64,000 bases of DNA from Nocardiopsis sp. TSRI0078 (GTDB lineage Bacteria > Actinomycetota > Actinomycetes > Streptosporangiales > Streptosporangiaceae), in the NCBI RefSeq assembly GCF_001905145.1, contig NZ_LWLB01000012.1, forward strand, positions 186,001 through 250,000, written 5' to 3'. The notes under the pieces were generated by a model. The model saw nothing but the letters and a program-made list of their open reading frames with translations. It did not search any database and had not been told where the DNA came from. The translations under genes and the position numbers were made by a program. Below, one piece after another: positions 36,309 through 44,544 of the stretch (position 1 is the stretch's first letter; each line of letters begins with the position of its first letter).

Positions 36309-37283
36309 GTGAAGTGGCTGTTGACACGACTGCTGGCCGGTGTGGCCGCGGTCGCGGTCGTGGTGGTGGGAGCGGGGGGCCTGCTCGCCCACCAGTTCTC
36401 GGGGGAGCCTGCGCCGTGGGCCTCCTCCCGGGGCGCCGACGCGGCGTGGGTGGGCTCGTGGGAGGACACCGGCGCCCTGGAGCGGGTTCTCGGCACCGGC
36501 GGGGTGGACACGGTGTACGTGTACGCGGGCGACATCGACTCCGGGGGCGCCGTCGAGCGCGTGGAGGACACCGGAACGCTGCTGTCCTGGTTGGAGCAGG
36601 AGTACCCGGACGTGCGCGCGCTGGCGTGGCTGCGGCACGTGGAGAGCGGGTCCTCGCTGGTTCGGGACCGGCTCGGCGAGGAGGCCCGCGAGGCGCTCGC
36701 CCCGGCGGTGGCCGAGGTGGCCGCGGACGGGTTCGCGGGGGTGCACCTGGAGATCCGGCCGGTGACCGTGAACGACCCGTCGATCCCCACGCTGGTGTCG
36801 ATGGTGCGCGATGAGCTGGGCGAGGGCCCGGTCCTGTCGGTGCAGTCCCACCACGTGGAGCTGGTGCCGGGCGGGCGGGTGCCGTCCTTCCTCATGGAGC
36901 GCGAGGAGAAGTACTGGTCCAAGGGGTATCTGGCGCGGGTGGCCGAGCACGCGGACGAGGTGGTGCTGCCGGGCGTGGGCGCCGGGATGCCCGGGGACGC
37001 GCTGTACGGCGGGTTCATGGTCCGGCAGGTGACCGAGGCGGTGACCGCCCTGCGCGGGCGCGAGGACGTGGCCGTGCGGTTCGGGCTGCCCACGCACGGC
37101 GGCGGCGAGTGGGCGCCGCAGGACCCGGAGGAGTCGCTGGTGACCGCGCTGGCCGCCGTCCGGTTGGGGGTGACCAGGGCGGAGCCGCCGGAGGGGATGA
37201 CCGTGGGGGTGGCGTTCTACCTCGGTGACGAGGCGACCGAGAAGGACGTGGCCGCCTACACCACGGGATGGCTGCTCTCCTGA
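36309..37283 (+). CDS. secreted or membrane-anchored protein of unknown function
   Basis: 324 residues beginning with a signal/anchor helix (VKWLLTRLLAGVAAVAVVVV and beyond, about 1-28). The rest looks like an alpha/beta barrel: repeated strand-helix units and GFAGVHLEIRPV near 145-156, reminiscent of the DG(V/I)xxDxE strand of GH18-like barrels, but with LE in place of the DxE acid pair, so a hydrolase role is doubtful. GTG 36309 has GGAGGA upstream; the frame opens earlier but without a start with a binding site. It diverges from lepA and precedes rpsT. I do not recognise the family. Confidence 0.7.
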   Translation: MKWLLTRLLAGVAAVAVVVVGAGGLLAHQFSGEPAPWASSRGADAAWVGSWEDTGALERVLGTGGVDTVYVYAGDIDSGGAVERVEDTGTLLSWLEQEYPDVRALAWLRHVESGSSLVRDRLGEEAREALAPAVAEVAADGFAGVHLEIRPVTVNDPSIPTLVSMVRDELGEGPVLSVQSHHVELVPGGRVPSFLMEREEKYWSKGYLARVAEHADEVVLPGVGAGMPGDALYGGFMVRQVTEAVTALRGREDVAVRFGLPTHGGGEWAPQDPEESLVTALAAVRLGVTRAEPPEGMTVGVAFYLGDEATEKDVAAYTTGWLLS

Positions 37284-37373
37284 GGGTGCGGCGGGCGCGC
37301 CCCGGGGGCCGTACGGGCTCCCGCAAGGGCACGTGTGCGCCCCGTGCGGGTCCGAGCGGTGCCTCGTGTGAGG

Positions 37374-37403
37374 CATACTGGAAGTCCGTGTCTCGGACTT
37401 CCA
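37374..37403 (+). promoter_or_regulatory. rpsT promoter region with 25-bp palindrome
   Basis: CATACT (37374-37379) is a possible -10. Directly over the expected start point lies a perfect inverted repeat, TGGAAGTCCG-N5-CGGACTTCCA (37379-37403). It may be an operator or, if transcribed, a leader hairpin. About 140 bp of untranslated leader follow before rpsT, long for this gene and compatible with S20 autoregulation. Confidence 0.4.
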
Positions 37404-37540
37404 CGTTCGAATTTTGAGCCCCGTGGACTCACACACCCGGCGCCGGTACCCATGCTGGCCTCTCGCGGAACGGCTGCCCGCGAGCTGAGCCGCTGGTCCG
37501 ACCGGCGCGATGATCAGATTAACTTGGAGCACGTTTTCGC

Positions 37541-37810
37541 ATGGCGAACATCAAGTCGCAGAAGAAGCGCATTCGGCAGAACGAGAAGGCTCGTGTCCGC
37601 AACCAGTCGGTGCGCTCCTCGCTGAAGACGGCCATCCGCAAGTTCCGCGAAGCTGCCGAGGCCGGGGACGTCGAGAAGGCCACCGTCACGCAGCGCACCG
37701 CCGCGCGTGCGCTGGACAAGGCGGCCAGCAAGGGCGTCATCCACAAGAACCAGGCCGCGAACCGCAAGAGCGCGATCGCCAAGCGTCTGCACGAGCTGCA
37801 GTCCGCCTGA
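37541..37810 (+). CDS. rpsT: 30S ribosomal protein S20
   Basis: 89-residue basic helical protein of the S20 family, which binds 16S rRNA early in 30S assembly. The start [20 protein letters not shown] ([20 protein letters not shown]) and the end [10 protein letters not shown] are canonical. GGAG lies 11 bp before the ATG. It is followed by the only classical T-tract terminator in the window. Confidence 0.98.
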   Translation: MANIKSQKKRIRQNEKARVRNQSVRSSLKTAIRKFREAAEAGDVEKATVTQRTAARALDKAASKGVIHKNQAANRKSAIAKRLHELQSA

Positions 37811-37826
37811 GGAACGACCTCGCAGG

Positions 37827-37865
37827 CCCCGGCCCGGTGCTCGTCACCGGACCGGGGTTCTTTTT
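37827..37865 (+). terminator. rpsT intrinsic terminator
   Basis: CCCCGGCCCGGTG (37827-37839) pairs with CACCGGACCGGGG (37845-37857) with one internal mismatch and a 5-nt loop. It is followed by TTCTTTTT (37858-37865), a textbook T-tract and rare in this genome. Confidence 0.92.
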
Positions 37866-37954
37866 CCGTCCGGCTCGGAGCACCGACGCCATAGGTTGTC
37901 CACAGCCCGCGATCGACTGCTGACACGGCGTTCCCGGCTTCCTAACGTAGCCTT

Positions 37955-39325
37955 ATGACCGCTCAGCGCCGTTCCCGGCGCCGCTCCCCCGTGCCCGACC
38001 AGCAGGACCGACTCCGCGCGCTCACCCTGGACGCCTCCCCCGCCGCCCGGCGTCTGCGCGCGCGTATCCCCCGGCCGCCGACGGAGTCCGCGCCGCCTCC
38101 CGGCGGCCCGCCGATCCCGAGCGCGCCCTACGCCGTGACCGCGCGGACCCCGTACCGGCCCCCGGACTCCGGGGGCGCCCCGCCCCGGGACCACGGAGCC
38201 CGCTCCCCGGGCGCGCTCCTCCGGGGCCGCGGTGCCCGGCCCGAGGAGGCCGCCGTTCCCGGCCGCGCGATCCGGCCCTCACCGGGGAGCAACACCCAAG
38301 GCCGCGGTGGGCGACCCTCCACCGAGGACCGCACCCGGTCCGACGAGGCCCGCGCACGGGACCGCACGGCCCCCTCCCCCGACGAAACCCGCACCCGGCC
38401 CCACGACGCCCGCCCCGCCCCCGGGGAGTCCTCCGCCGCCCCCGGCGCGTGGCCCGGGCGCGACCCGGGCGGCCTGCTGCCGCCCCCGTTCTCCGACACC
38501 GAACCGGAAAGGTCCGCCCGCAAGCCGGACGAGCCCACCGCAGACGGGTCGTCCCGGAAGACCGGCCCGGACCCGTGGCGCGATCCGGCAGAGGGGCGCC
38601 ACCGGCGCCCGGAGCGTTCCCCGTCGGGGTACACGGAGTTCGGCCCGGAGCCGGACTCGCTCCTGGAGCGGCTGGCCCGGCGGTGGGCGCCCAACGCGGT
38701 GCTGTCCCGCCGTGCGGTGCTCGCCCTGGTCGTGCTGGGGGCGCTGGCCGTCGCGCTGGTGCTGGCACTGCACGACCGGCCGACCACGGTTCCCGCGCCG
38801 GAGATGGTCACCCGGGCCGCGGCCGCCGACCCTCCTGCCGGGGAGGGCGGTGGCGCCTCCGAGGCGACGGAGGACTCCTCGGCGCCGGAGGCCGCGGCTG
38901 CGCAGGAGGACCTGGTCGTGCACGTGGGCGGTGAGGTGGAGGACCCGGGACTGTACACGCTGCCCCCGGGGTCGCGGGTCGCCGACGCGGTGGAGAAGGC
39001 CGGCGGCGCGCTCTCGGGGGCCGACCTCGACCTGCTCAACCTGGCGCGTCCGCTGGTCGACGGCGAGCAGGTCCTGGTGGGCGTCCCCCCTCCCGCCGGC
39101 GGATCCGGGGCCGGGGCGCAGGGGGTCGGCGGGCCGGTGAACATCAACCAGGCCGACAGGGCTCTGCTGGAGACCCTGCCGGGCGTCGGCCCGGTGATCG
39201 CCGACAACATCATCGCCTACCGGGAGGAGCACGGCCCCTTCGGCAGTGTCGACGAACTCCTCAACGTGAGCAAGATCGGCGAGAAGGTGCTCGACAGCCT
39301 CGCGGCCCACGTGACGGTGGGGTGA
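37955..39325 (+). CDS. comEA: ComEA-like DNA-binding membrane protein
   Basis: 456 residues. A long disordered Arg/Pro/Ser-rich N-terminal region (1-235) precedes one membrane helix (about 243-265), an SLBB domain (about 310-370; VVHVGGEVEDPGLYTLPPGS) and a C-terminal helix-hairpin-helix pair (about 394-456; VNINQADRALLETLPGVGPV). In competent bacteria ComEA binds incoming DNA outside the membrane and passes it to ComEC, encoded next. The cytoplasmic N-terminal extension is much longer than in Firmicutes. ATG 37955 lies 6 bp after TAACGT with no ribosome-binding site, suggesting a leaderless mRNA. Confidence 0.9.
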   Translation: MTAQRRSRRRSPVPDQQDRLRALTLDASPAARRLRARIPRPPTESAPPPGGPPIPSAPYAVTARTPYRPPDSGGAPPRDHGARSPGALLRGRGARPEEAAVPGRAIRPSPGSNTQGRGGRPSTEDRTRSDEARARDRTAPSPDETRTRPHDARPAPGESSAAPGAWPGRDPGGLLPPPFSDTEPERSARKPDEPTADGSSRKTGPDPWRDPAEGRHRRPERSPSGYTEFGPEPDSLLERLARRWAPNAVLSRRAVLALVVLGALAVALVLALHDRPTTVPAPEMVTRAAAADPPAGEGGGASEATEDSSAPEAAAAQEDLVVHVGGEVEDPGLYTLPPGSRVADAVEKAGGALSGADLDLLNLARPLVDGEQVLVGVPPPAGGSGAGAQGVGGPVNINQADRALLETLPGVGPVIADNIIAYREEHGPFGSVDELLNVSKIGEKVLDSLAAHVTVG

Positions 39326-39332
39326 CCGGGCG

Positions 39333-41996
39333 GTGGTGACGTGGCTGGGAACGGACGCCTACGGACTGGACCGGCCACCCGACCTCCGGCTCCTGGTACC
39401 GGCGGTGGCGGCCTGGCTCGCCGCGCTGGCGGCGCTGGCCGTGCCGCCGTGGACGGCCTGGGCGTTCGGCGGGGCGGCGGGGTGCGCCGCACTCGTCCTG
39501 TTCGCGGTGGCCCGCCCGCCGCTGGAGGCGGTGGCGCTCACCGTCGTGGCGTCGCTGGCCTGCGCGGCCACGGTGGCGGCGGTGGCCGGCGTCCACGTGC
39601 ACCGGGTGGCCGGGAGCGCGGCCCTGGAGGCGTCGGAGCACCGGCGCGAGACGGAGTTCGGGGCGGTCGTGAGCGCCGATCCGGGTTCGCGGTCGGGAAC
39701 GCCCCGGCCGGGGCGGGCGGAGTGGGTGGTCGGGGCCAGGACCTCGTGGGTGCGGACGGGGGACGGGGTCCGTGCCTCCCGGGCACCGGTGGTGGTCCTG
39801 GCCTCGGGCGGGGGCTGGCACGAACTGCTGCCCGGCCAGTCCTTCCGGGCGCGGGGCGTCTTCCTGGACACCGAGGACGACCCGCTCACCGCCGCGCTGG
39901 TCCTGGTGCGCGGACCGCCCGAGGAGGTGGGCTCACCCGGTCGGTCCCAGGCCCTGGCCGGGCGGGTGCGGGCGCGGCTGCGCGAGGCCGCCTCCGTGCT
40001 GCCCCAGCCCGTGCGCGGGCTCCTTCCGGCACTGGTCGTCGGCGACGTGTCCCTGGTGCCTCCGGAGACCGCCGAGGACTTCCGGGCGACGGGGATGACG
40101 CACCTGCTGACCGTCAGCGGGGCCAACCTGGCGGTTCTGACGGGTCTGGTGCTGGCGGCGGCCAGGCTGGTGCGGGCCCCTCCGTGGTGCTCGGTCCTGG
40201 GAGGCGCGGCGATGATCTGGGTGTTCGTCCTGGTGTGCCGGCCGGAGCCGAGTGTGGTGCGCGCCGCGTTCATGGGATCGCTGGGGTTGCTGGCCATCGC
40301 CACCGGACGCGCCCATGCGGCGCTCGGCGCGCTGAGCGTCACCGTGGTCGGGGTGCTGTTCGTCGCCCCGGGGCTGGCCGCCTCCTTCGGGTTCGCGCTG
40401 TCGGCGCTGGCGACCGCGGGCATCCTGCTGCTGGTACCGCCGTGGACACGGGCGTGGTCGGGGCGCCTGCCGCGCCCGGTGGCGGAGGCCCTCGCCGTGG
40501 CGGTGGCCGCCCAGGTGGCGGTCTCCCCCGTGCTGGTCCTGCTGTCGGGCGAGCTGTCGTGGGTGGCGGTCCCGGCGAACGTGCTGGCCGCCCCGGTGGT
40601 CGCGGCGGTGACCGTGGCGGGGTCGGCGGTGGCGGCCCTGGCCGCGGTGTGGCCGGACGCGGCGGCGGTGGCGGTGCACCTCCCCGGGCTGGGGGTGTCG
40701 TGGATCGCGGCGGTGGCCCAGGCCGGGACCCGGATCCCCCACGGCGCGCTGCCGTGGCGCTCCGACGTGGCGGGGGGCCTGTTCCTGGCCGCCGTGCTGG
40801 CGGTGCTGGTGTTCACGCACGGGCGGTTCCGCCGCGTGGTCGCCGCCGTCGTGGCGGCCGTGCTGGTCCTGGCCCTGGCCGCCAGGTGCGTGCCGGGCGG
40901 CTGGCCGCCGCCGGGGTGGGCGCTGGTGGCGTGCGACGTCGGCCAGGGCAGCGCGTTCGTGCTGTCGGCGGGCCGGGGCTCGGCGGTCGTCTCCGACACC
41001 GGCGAGGACCCGGAGGTGGTCGACGCCTGCCTGGAACGCCTGGGGGTGCGCGAGGTCCCGCTGCTGCTCCTGAGCCACGACCACGCCGACCACGTGGACG
41101 GCACCTCCGGAGTGCTGCGGCACCGGCGGGTGCACACCGCGCTGGCCCCACCGGGGTTCGGCGACAGCGCCACCGGCCGGCTGCTCGCCGGGGCCGGTGT
41201 GGAACTGTTGGCGGCCGAGCGCGGACAGCGGCTGAGGGTGGGGCCGTGGATGCTGCGCGTGCTGTGGCCGGGTCCGGGCTTCTCGGGTTCGGTGAACGAC
41301 GCCTCGGTGGTGGTGCGGGCGGACGGGGCGGCCCTGTCGGTGCTGCTGACGGGCGACATCGAGGAGGAGGCGCAGCGGAGCCTGCTGCGGGGGCCGGACG
41401 CGGACCTGCTGCCGGTGACCGTCCTGACCGTCCCGCACCACGGGGCGGGCACCCAGGAGCCGGCCTTCCTGGAAGCCGTGGACCCGGTGGTGTCGGTGAC
41501 CTCCGTCGGTGCGGACAACACCTACGGGCATCCGGCGCCGTTCACGTGGAGGACGCTGGAGCGGGTGGCGCGGGTGAACCTGCGCACCGACCGGGACGGG
41601 GACGTGGCGGTGCTGGACGGCAGCGGTTCCGGGCCGGGTGCGGCCGTGGTGCGCGGACCCGGTCCCGCGCGGCGGAGGCGTCCTCCCCGCACCGCCCGTC
41701 GCGCGACGGTGCGCGCCCGCCGGACGCGCTCTGTGCGCCCGGTCGGTCGGCGGGGCGTGGCATGCTCTGTTGTATGCCTGCACCCGCCCTGCTCACGATC
41801 ATCGTCGGGGACGAGGAACTCCTCGTCGACCGGGCCGTCGCCTCCGTCGTCGCGGCGGTCCGCGAGGCCGACCCCGAGGTGGACGTCCACGACCTGGTGC
41901 CCGCCCAGGTGGGGATGTCCACGCTCGTCGAGGTCACCTCGCCCTCGCTGTTCGGCGACCGGCGGGTGGTGGTGCTGCGCTCGTCCCAGGACCTGA
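39333..41996 (+). CDS. comEC: ComEC-type DNA-translocation membrane protein
   Basis: 887 codons. It has an N-terminal DUF4131 region, the competence membrane domain (about 225-490) and a metallo-beta-lactamase-like domain (about 525-780) with HDHADHVDG near 582-590, LTGDIEEEAQ and TVPHHGAGTQEP. It would form the inner-membrane channel for DNA uptake, with ComEA. Oddly, the natural C-terminus (near LRTDRDGDVAVLDG) is not followed by a stop: the frame runs on for about 100 residues, the last 74 out of frame across the start of holA. A lost stop codon or an indel near 41640-41770 would explain it. Function as for other ComEC otherwise looks intact. Confidence 0.88.
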   Translation: MVTWLGTDAYGLDRPPDLRLLVPAVAAWLAALAALAVPPWTAWAFGGAAGCAALVLFAVARPPLEAVALTVVASLACAATVAAVAGVHVHRVAGSAALEASEHRRETEFGAVVSADPGSRSGTPRPGRAEWVVGARTSWVRTGDGVRASRAPVVVLASGGGWHELLPGQSFRARGVFLDTEDDPLTAALVLVRGPPEEVGSPGRSQALAGRVRARLREAASVLPQPVRGLLPALVVGDVSLVPPETAEDFRATGMTHLLTVSGANLAVLTGLVLAAARLVRAPPWCSVLGGAAMIWVFVLVCRPEPSVVRAAFMGSLGLLAIATGRAHAALGALSVTVVGVLFVAPGLAASFGFALSALATAGILLLVPPWTRAWSGRLPRPVAEALAVAVAAQVAVSPVLVLLSGELSWVAVPANVLAAPVVAAVTVAGSAVAALAAVWPDAAAVAVHLPGLGVSWIAAVAQAGTRIPHGALPWRSDVAGGLFLAAVLAVLVFTHGRFRRVVAAVVAAVLVLALAARCVPGGWPPPGWALVACDVGQGSAFVLSAGRGSAVVSDTGEDPEVVDACLERLGVREVPLLLLSHDHADHVDGTSGVLRHRRVHTALAPPGFGDSATGRLLAGAGVELLAAERGQRLRVGPWMLRVLWPGPGFSGSVNDASVVVRADGAALSVLLTGDIEEEAQRSLLRGPDADLLPVTVLTVPHHGAGTQEPAFLEAVDPVVSVTSVGADNTYGHPAPFTWRTLERVARVNLRTDRDGDVAVLDGSGSGPGAAVVRGPGPARRRRPPRTARRATVRARRTRSVRPVGRRGVACSVVCLHPPCSRSSSGTRNSSSTGPSPPSSRRSARPTPRWTSTTWCPPRWGCPRSSRSPRPRCSATGGWWCCARPRT

Positions 41997-42736
41997 CCAA
42001 GGACCTGGCGGCGACCGTCACCGACTACCTCAAGGACCCCGCCGACGACGTCAACCTCGTGCTCACGCACGCGGGCGGCAACAAGGGCAAGGCGCTGCTG
42101 CAGGCCGCGGTCAAGGCGGGCGCCCAGCGGGTGGACTGCAAGGGGCCGAGCAAGCCCGCCGAGCGGGTGGCCTTCGTCAGGAGCGAGTTCTCCCGGGCCG
42201 GGCGCCAGATCACCGCCGACGCCGCGCAGGCGCTGGTGGACTCGGTCGGCAGTGAGCTGCGCGAGATCGCGGCGGCCTGCACCCAGCTGGTCGCCGATAC
42301 CGAGGGCCGGGTGGACGCCGCCGCGGTGGCCCGCTACCACTCCGGCAGGGCGGAGGCCTCCGGGTTCACGGTGGCCGACCGCGCCGTGGAGGGCCGCCTG
42401 CCCGAGGCACTGGAGCAGCTGCGCTGGTCGCTGGCGGTGGGCACCGCTCCGGTGCTGATCAACAGCGCCCTGGCCGGTGCGGTGCGCGGGATCGCCGTGG
42501 CCGCCCAGCCGCCGCGCGGCGTCTCCGAGGCGGAGCTGGCCAAGCGGGCCAAGGTGCCGCCGTGGAAGCTGCGCACCCTGCGCCAGCAGGCCCGCGGGTG
42601 GAGCCCGGCGGGGGTCACCCGGGCCATGGCGGTGATCGCCGAGACCGACGCGCTCATCAAGGGTGCCGGACGCGACCCCGAGTACGCGCTGGAGCGTGCC
42701 GTGATCGAGATCGCCCGGGCCCGCGCCAGAGGTTGA
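41774..42736 (+). CDS. holA: DNA polymerase III delta subunit
   Basis: 320-residue clamp-loader delta subunit. It shows the actinobacterial HolA pattern: LTIIVGDEELLVDRAV at the start, a Rossmann-like N-terminal domain, then helical domains with EASGFTVADRAVEGRLPEAL (EASGFTVADR, AVEGRLPEAL) and VPPWKLRTLRQQARGW. Its first 223 bp overlap the comEC frame. No clear ribosome-binding site precedes ATG 41774. The comEA-comEC-holA order is common in actinomycetes. Confidence 0.93.
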   Translation: MPAPALLTIIVGDEELLVDRAVASVVAAVREADPEVDVHDLVPAQVGMSTLVEVTSPSLFGDRRVVVLRSSQDLTKDLAATVTDYLKDPADDVNLVLTHAGGNKGKALLQAAVKAGAQRVDCKGPSKPAERVAFVRSEFSRAGRQITADAAQALVDSVGSELREIAAACTQLVADTEGRVDAAAVARYHSGRAEASGFTVADRAVEGRLPEALEQLRWSLAVGTAPVLINSALAGAVRGIAVAAQPPRGVSEAELAKRAKVPPWKLRTLRQQARGWSPAGVTRAMAVIAETDALIKGAGRDPEYALERAVIEIARARARG

Positions 42737-42813
42737 GCGGCGGCCCCTCGGACGGGGGCTGGTTCGGGCGTCGGCAGGATTTGGGAGGCATCGACGTGCC
42801 GCCGGCGAGTATG

Positions 42814-42872
42814 CACCGCGGGCGTCGTTCGAGGGTGGTGGCGGGCGGAGCGAAGCGGCCCCCGGAAAGCAC
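42814..42872. repeat. dispersed intergenic repeat, copy C
   Basis: Between convergent holA and the amidohydrolase gene, CACCGCGGGCGTCGTTCGAG followed by GGTGGTGGCGGGCGGAGCGA and a CCCCCGGAAAGCAC tail match copy A at 2375-2451. This is the best pair in the set. No separate terminator hairpin is obvious here. Confidence 0.6.
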
Positions 42873-42878
42873 TCTGCC

Positions 42879-44087
42879 TCAGCGGATGGTCCGGCCGCCC
42901 TGCCACACGCGCAGGGTGTTCAGGCCCATCGACCAGGCGAACGCCCCCTCGTGGTCGGCGTCCCACTGGACCAGGTCGGCCAGGCTGCCGGGCGCGAGCA
43001 CACCGCGGTCGCCCAGGCCCAGGGCGCGGGCGCTGCCCACCGTGGCGGCGTGCAGCGCCTCCTGGACCGTCATCTCGAACATGGAGATGGCCAGCGAGAT
43101 CACCAGCGGCATCGACATCGTCCCGGACTGTCCGGGGTTGTGGTCGGTGCCCAGGCCGATCGGCACCCCGTGGTCGAGCAGGGTCCGCACCGGCGGGGTG
43201 CGGCGCTCGTGCAGCGAGGTGGTCGGACAGGCCACCACCGGAGTGCGTGTGGCGGCCAGCGCCAGGACGTCCTCCTCGTCGGTCTCGTGCAGCAGGTCCA
43301 CCGACGAGCAGCCCATCTCGGTGGCCATGCGCACGGCGCCGTGCCGGGGCCGGGAGCAGGCGTGCAGCGTGGTGCGCAGCCCCACCGACTGGCCCACGCC
43401 CAGCAGCATGTGGGCGTCCTCGGTGGTGAACTGCTGGTTGTCGCAGTACACGTCCACCCCGTCGGCGCCGGCCAGGGCGGCGTCGCTGAGCCAGGAGGCC
43501 GCGGTGGCCACGTACTCCCGGGGGCGTCCGAAGAACTCGGGCGGCACCCCGTGCGCGGGGAAGAAGGTGACGTGCAGGCGCGGCATGCCCGGCTCCTCCT
43601 CCAGGGAGCGCAGCAGGCGCACGTCGGCCAGTTCCCCGTCCCTGGTCAGGTGGTAGCCGGTCTTGGCCTCCACGGTGGTGCTGCCGGTCAGCACCCAGTG
43701 CCGGAGCCGCTCGCGGACCGCGTTGCACAGGGTCCACGGGTCGGTACCCCGTGTGATGGTCACGGTCGTGGAGACACCGCCGCCCGCCGCGAAGATGTCC
43801 CCCTTGGACGCGCCCTTGGCCCACATGTTGACCTCGGCGTAGCGGTCGCCCGCGTACACCGGGTGGCAGTGGGCGTCGACCAGGCCCGGGGTGATCATGC
43901 CGCCGCCGATGTTGACGACGTCGTCGACGTCGGTGAGGTCCTCCACCACGCCCGGAATGCGCTGGGGCAGCTCGGCGGCGGGGCCCAGCCAGGCCACGCG
44001 GTCGTCGTCCATCAGGAGCGCGGCCTTGGTGAGCAGCTCGTTCCCGGTCCACAGCCGTCCGATGTTGCTGAGGAGTACTACCGCCAT
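42879..44087 (-). CDS. imidazolonepropionase-like amidohydrolase
   Basis: 402-residue amidohydrolase-superfamily protein closest to HutI. Metal and substrate residues are present: His73/His75 (DAHCHPVYAGDR, with Arg82), Tyr145 (EAKTGYHL), His179 (FFPAHGVPPEF), His242 (LHACSRP), His267 (LLHETDEED) and Asp315/Asn317 (GTDHNPG). The acidic residue that follows the third histidine in HutI (H-A-D/E-Q/E) is replaced by Cys-Ser, so the substrate may not be imidazolonepropionate. No hutH, hutU or hutG is nearby; the gene stands alone between holA and hflX. It may also be a deaminase or hydrolase of another cyclic amide. Confidence 0.75.
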   Translation of the reverse strand: MAVVLLSNIGRLWTGNELLTKAALLMDDDRVAWLGPAAELPQRIPGVVEDLTDVDDVVNIGGGMITPGLVDAHCHPVYAGDRYAEVNMWAKGASKGDIFAAGGGVSTTVTITRGTDPWTLCNAVRERLRHWVLTGSTTVEAKTGYHLTRDGELADVRLLRSLEEEPGMPRLHVTFFPAHGVPPEFFGRPREYVATAASWLSDAALAGADGVDVYCDNQQFTTEDAHMLLGVGQSVGLRTTLHACSRPRHGAVRMATEMGCSSVDLLHETDEEDVLALAATRTPVVACPTTSLHERRTPPVRTLLDHGVPIGLGTDHNPGQSGTMSMPLVISLAISMFEMTVQEALHAATVGSARALGLGDRGVLAPGSLADLVQWDADHEGAFAWSMGLNTLRVWQGGRTIR

Positions 44088-44467
44088 GGGGTCGCCCGTC
44101 CTCGCCGGTCAGATCCGCAGCTGTGGCCGGGGGACGCGGTCGTGGGATACACGGACTGGCATGGCGACCTCGTATCTGGAGCGGTCCGACAGAGCCGGTG
44201 GGGGCGGCCGGACGGCCGCCGCGGTGCCGGACAGTGGGGGAGTGTCGGCTGTCGCCGGGACAGCGGCCACTGACGGCCAGTGCTCCAAAACCGTAGTCCA
44301 TCCGCGGACTCCGTGTACACCTTCCCTGGGGACGAATGCGAATGTACCGGAGCAGAATTCGCGAGTGGCCGGAGTGACACGCACCACGGACGCCCGTACC
44401 GGGGCGCGGAGGCGCCCCGGCGGCACGCGCGTGACACGCCTGGGGCAAGCGCGGCGGTCCTTCGGAC
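44088..44467. other. gene-poor gap upstream of the amidohydrolase
   Basis: I see no supportable gene. Frames beginning at 44161 (+) and 44426 (-) lack codon pattern, conservation and, for the first, a stop before hflX. An AT-richer patch near 44310-44370 may hold the promoter of the amidohydrolase gene, which reads leftward. The hflX terminator follows. Confidence 0.4.
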
Positions 44468-44517
44468 ACGGCCGAGGGCCGGGGCGCCCCTCTCGGAGCG
44501 CCCCGGCCCTCGGCCGT
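44468..44517 (-). terminator. hflX terminator
   Basis: A perfect 20-bp stem pairs ACGGCCGAGGGCCGGGGCGC (44468-44487) with GCGCCCCGGCCCTCGGCCGT (44498-44517) over a 10-nt loop, 28 bp past the hflX stop. Confidence 0.88.
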
Positions 44518-44544
44518 CACGGTGCGCGGCGTGCCGCGCGGTCC

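Noticed and set aside
39341..41773. An extra open frame that would fuse about 811 codons to the front of holA
   Set aside because: It is out of frame with comEC, whose domains and catalytic motifs are clear, and its translation is Gly/Arg/Pro-rich without pattern. Only the part from 41774 is holA.
44109..44544. Possible small genes on either strand between the amidohydrolase gene and hflX
   Set aside because: The candidate frames lack ribosome-binding sites and conserved motifs, and some run through into hflX antisense.
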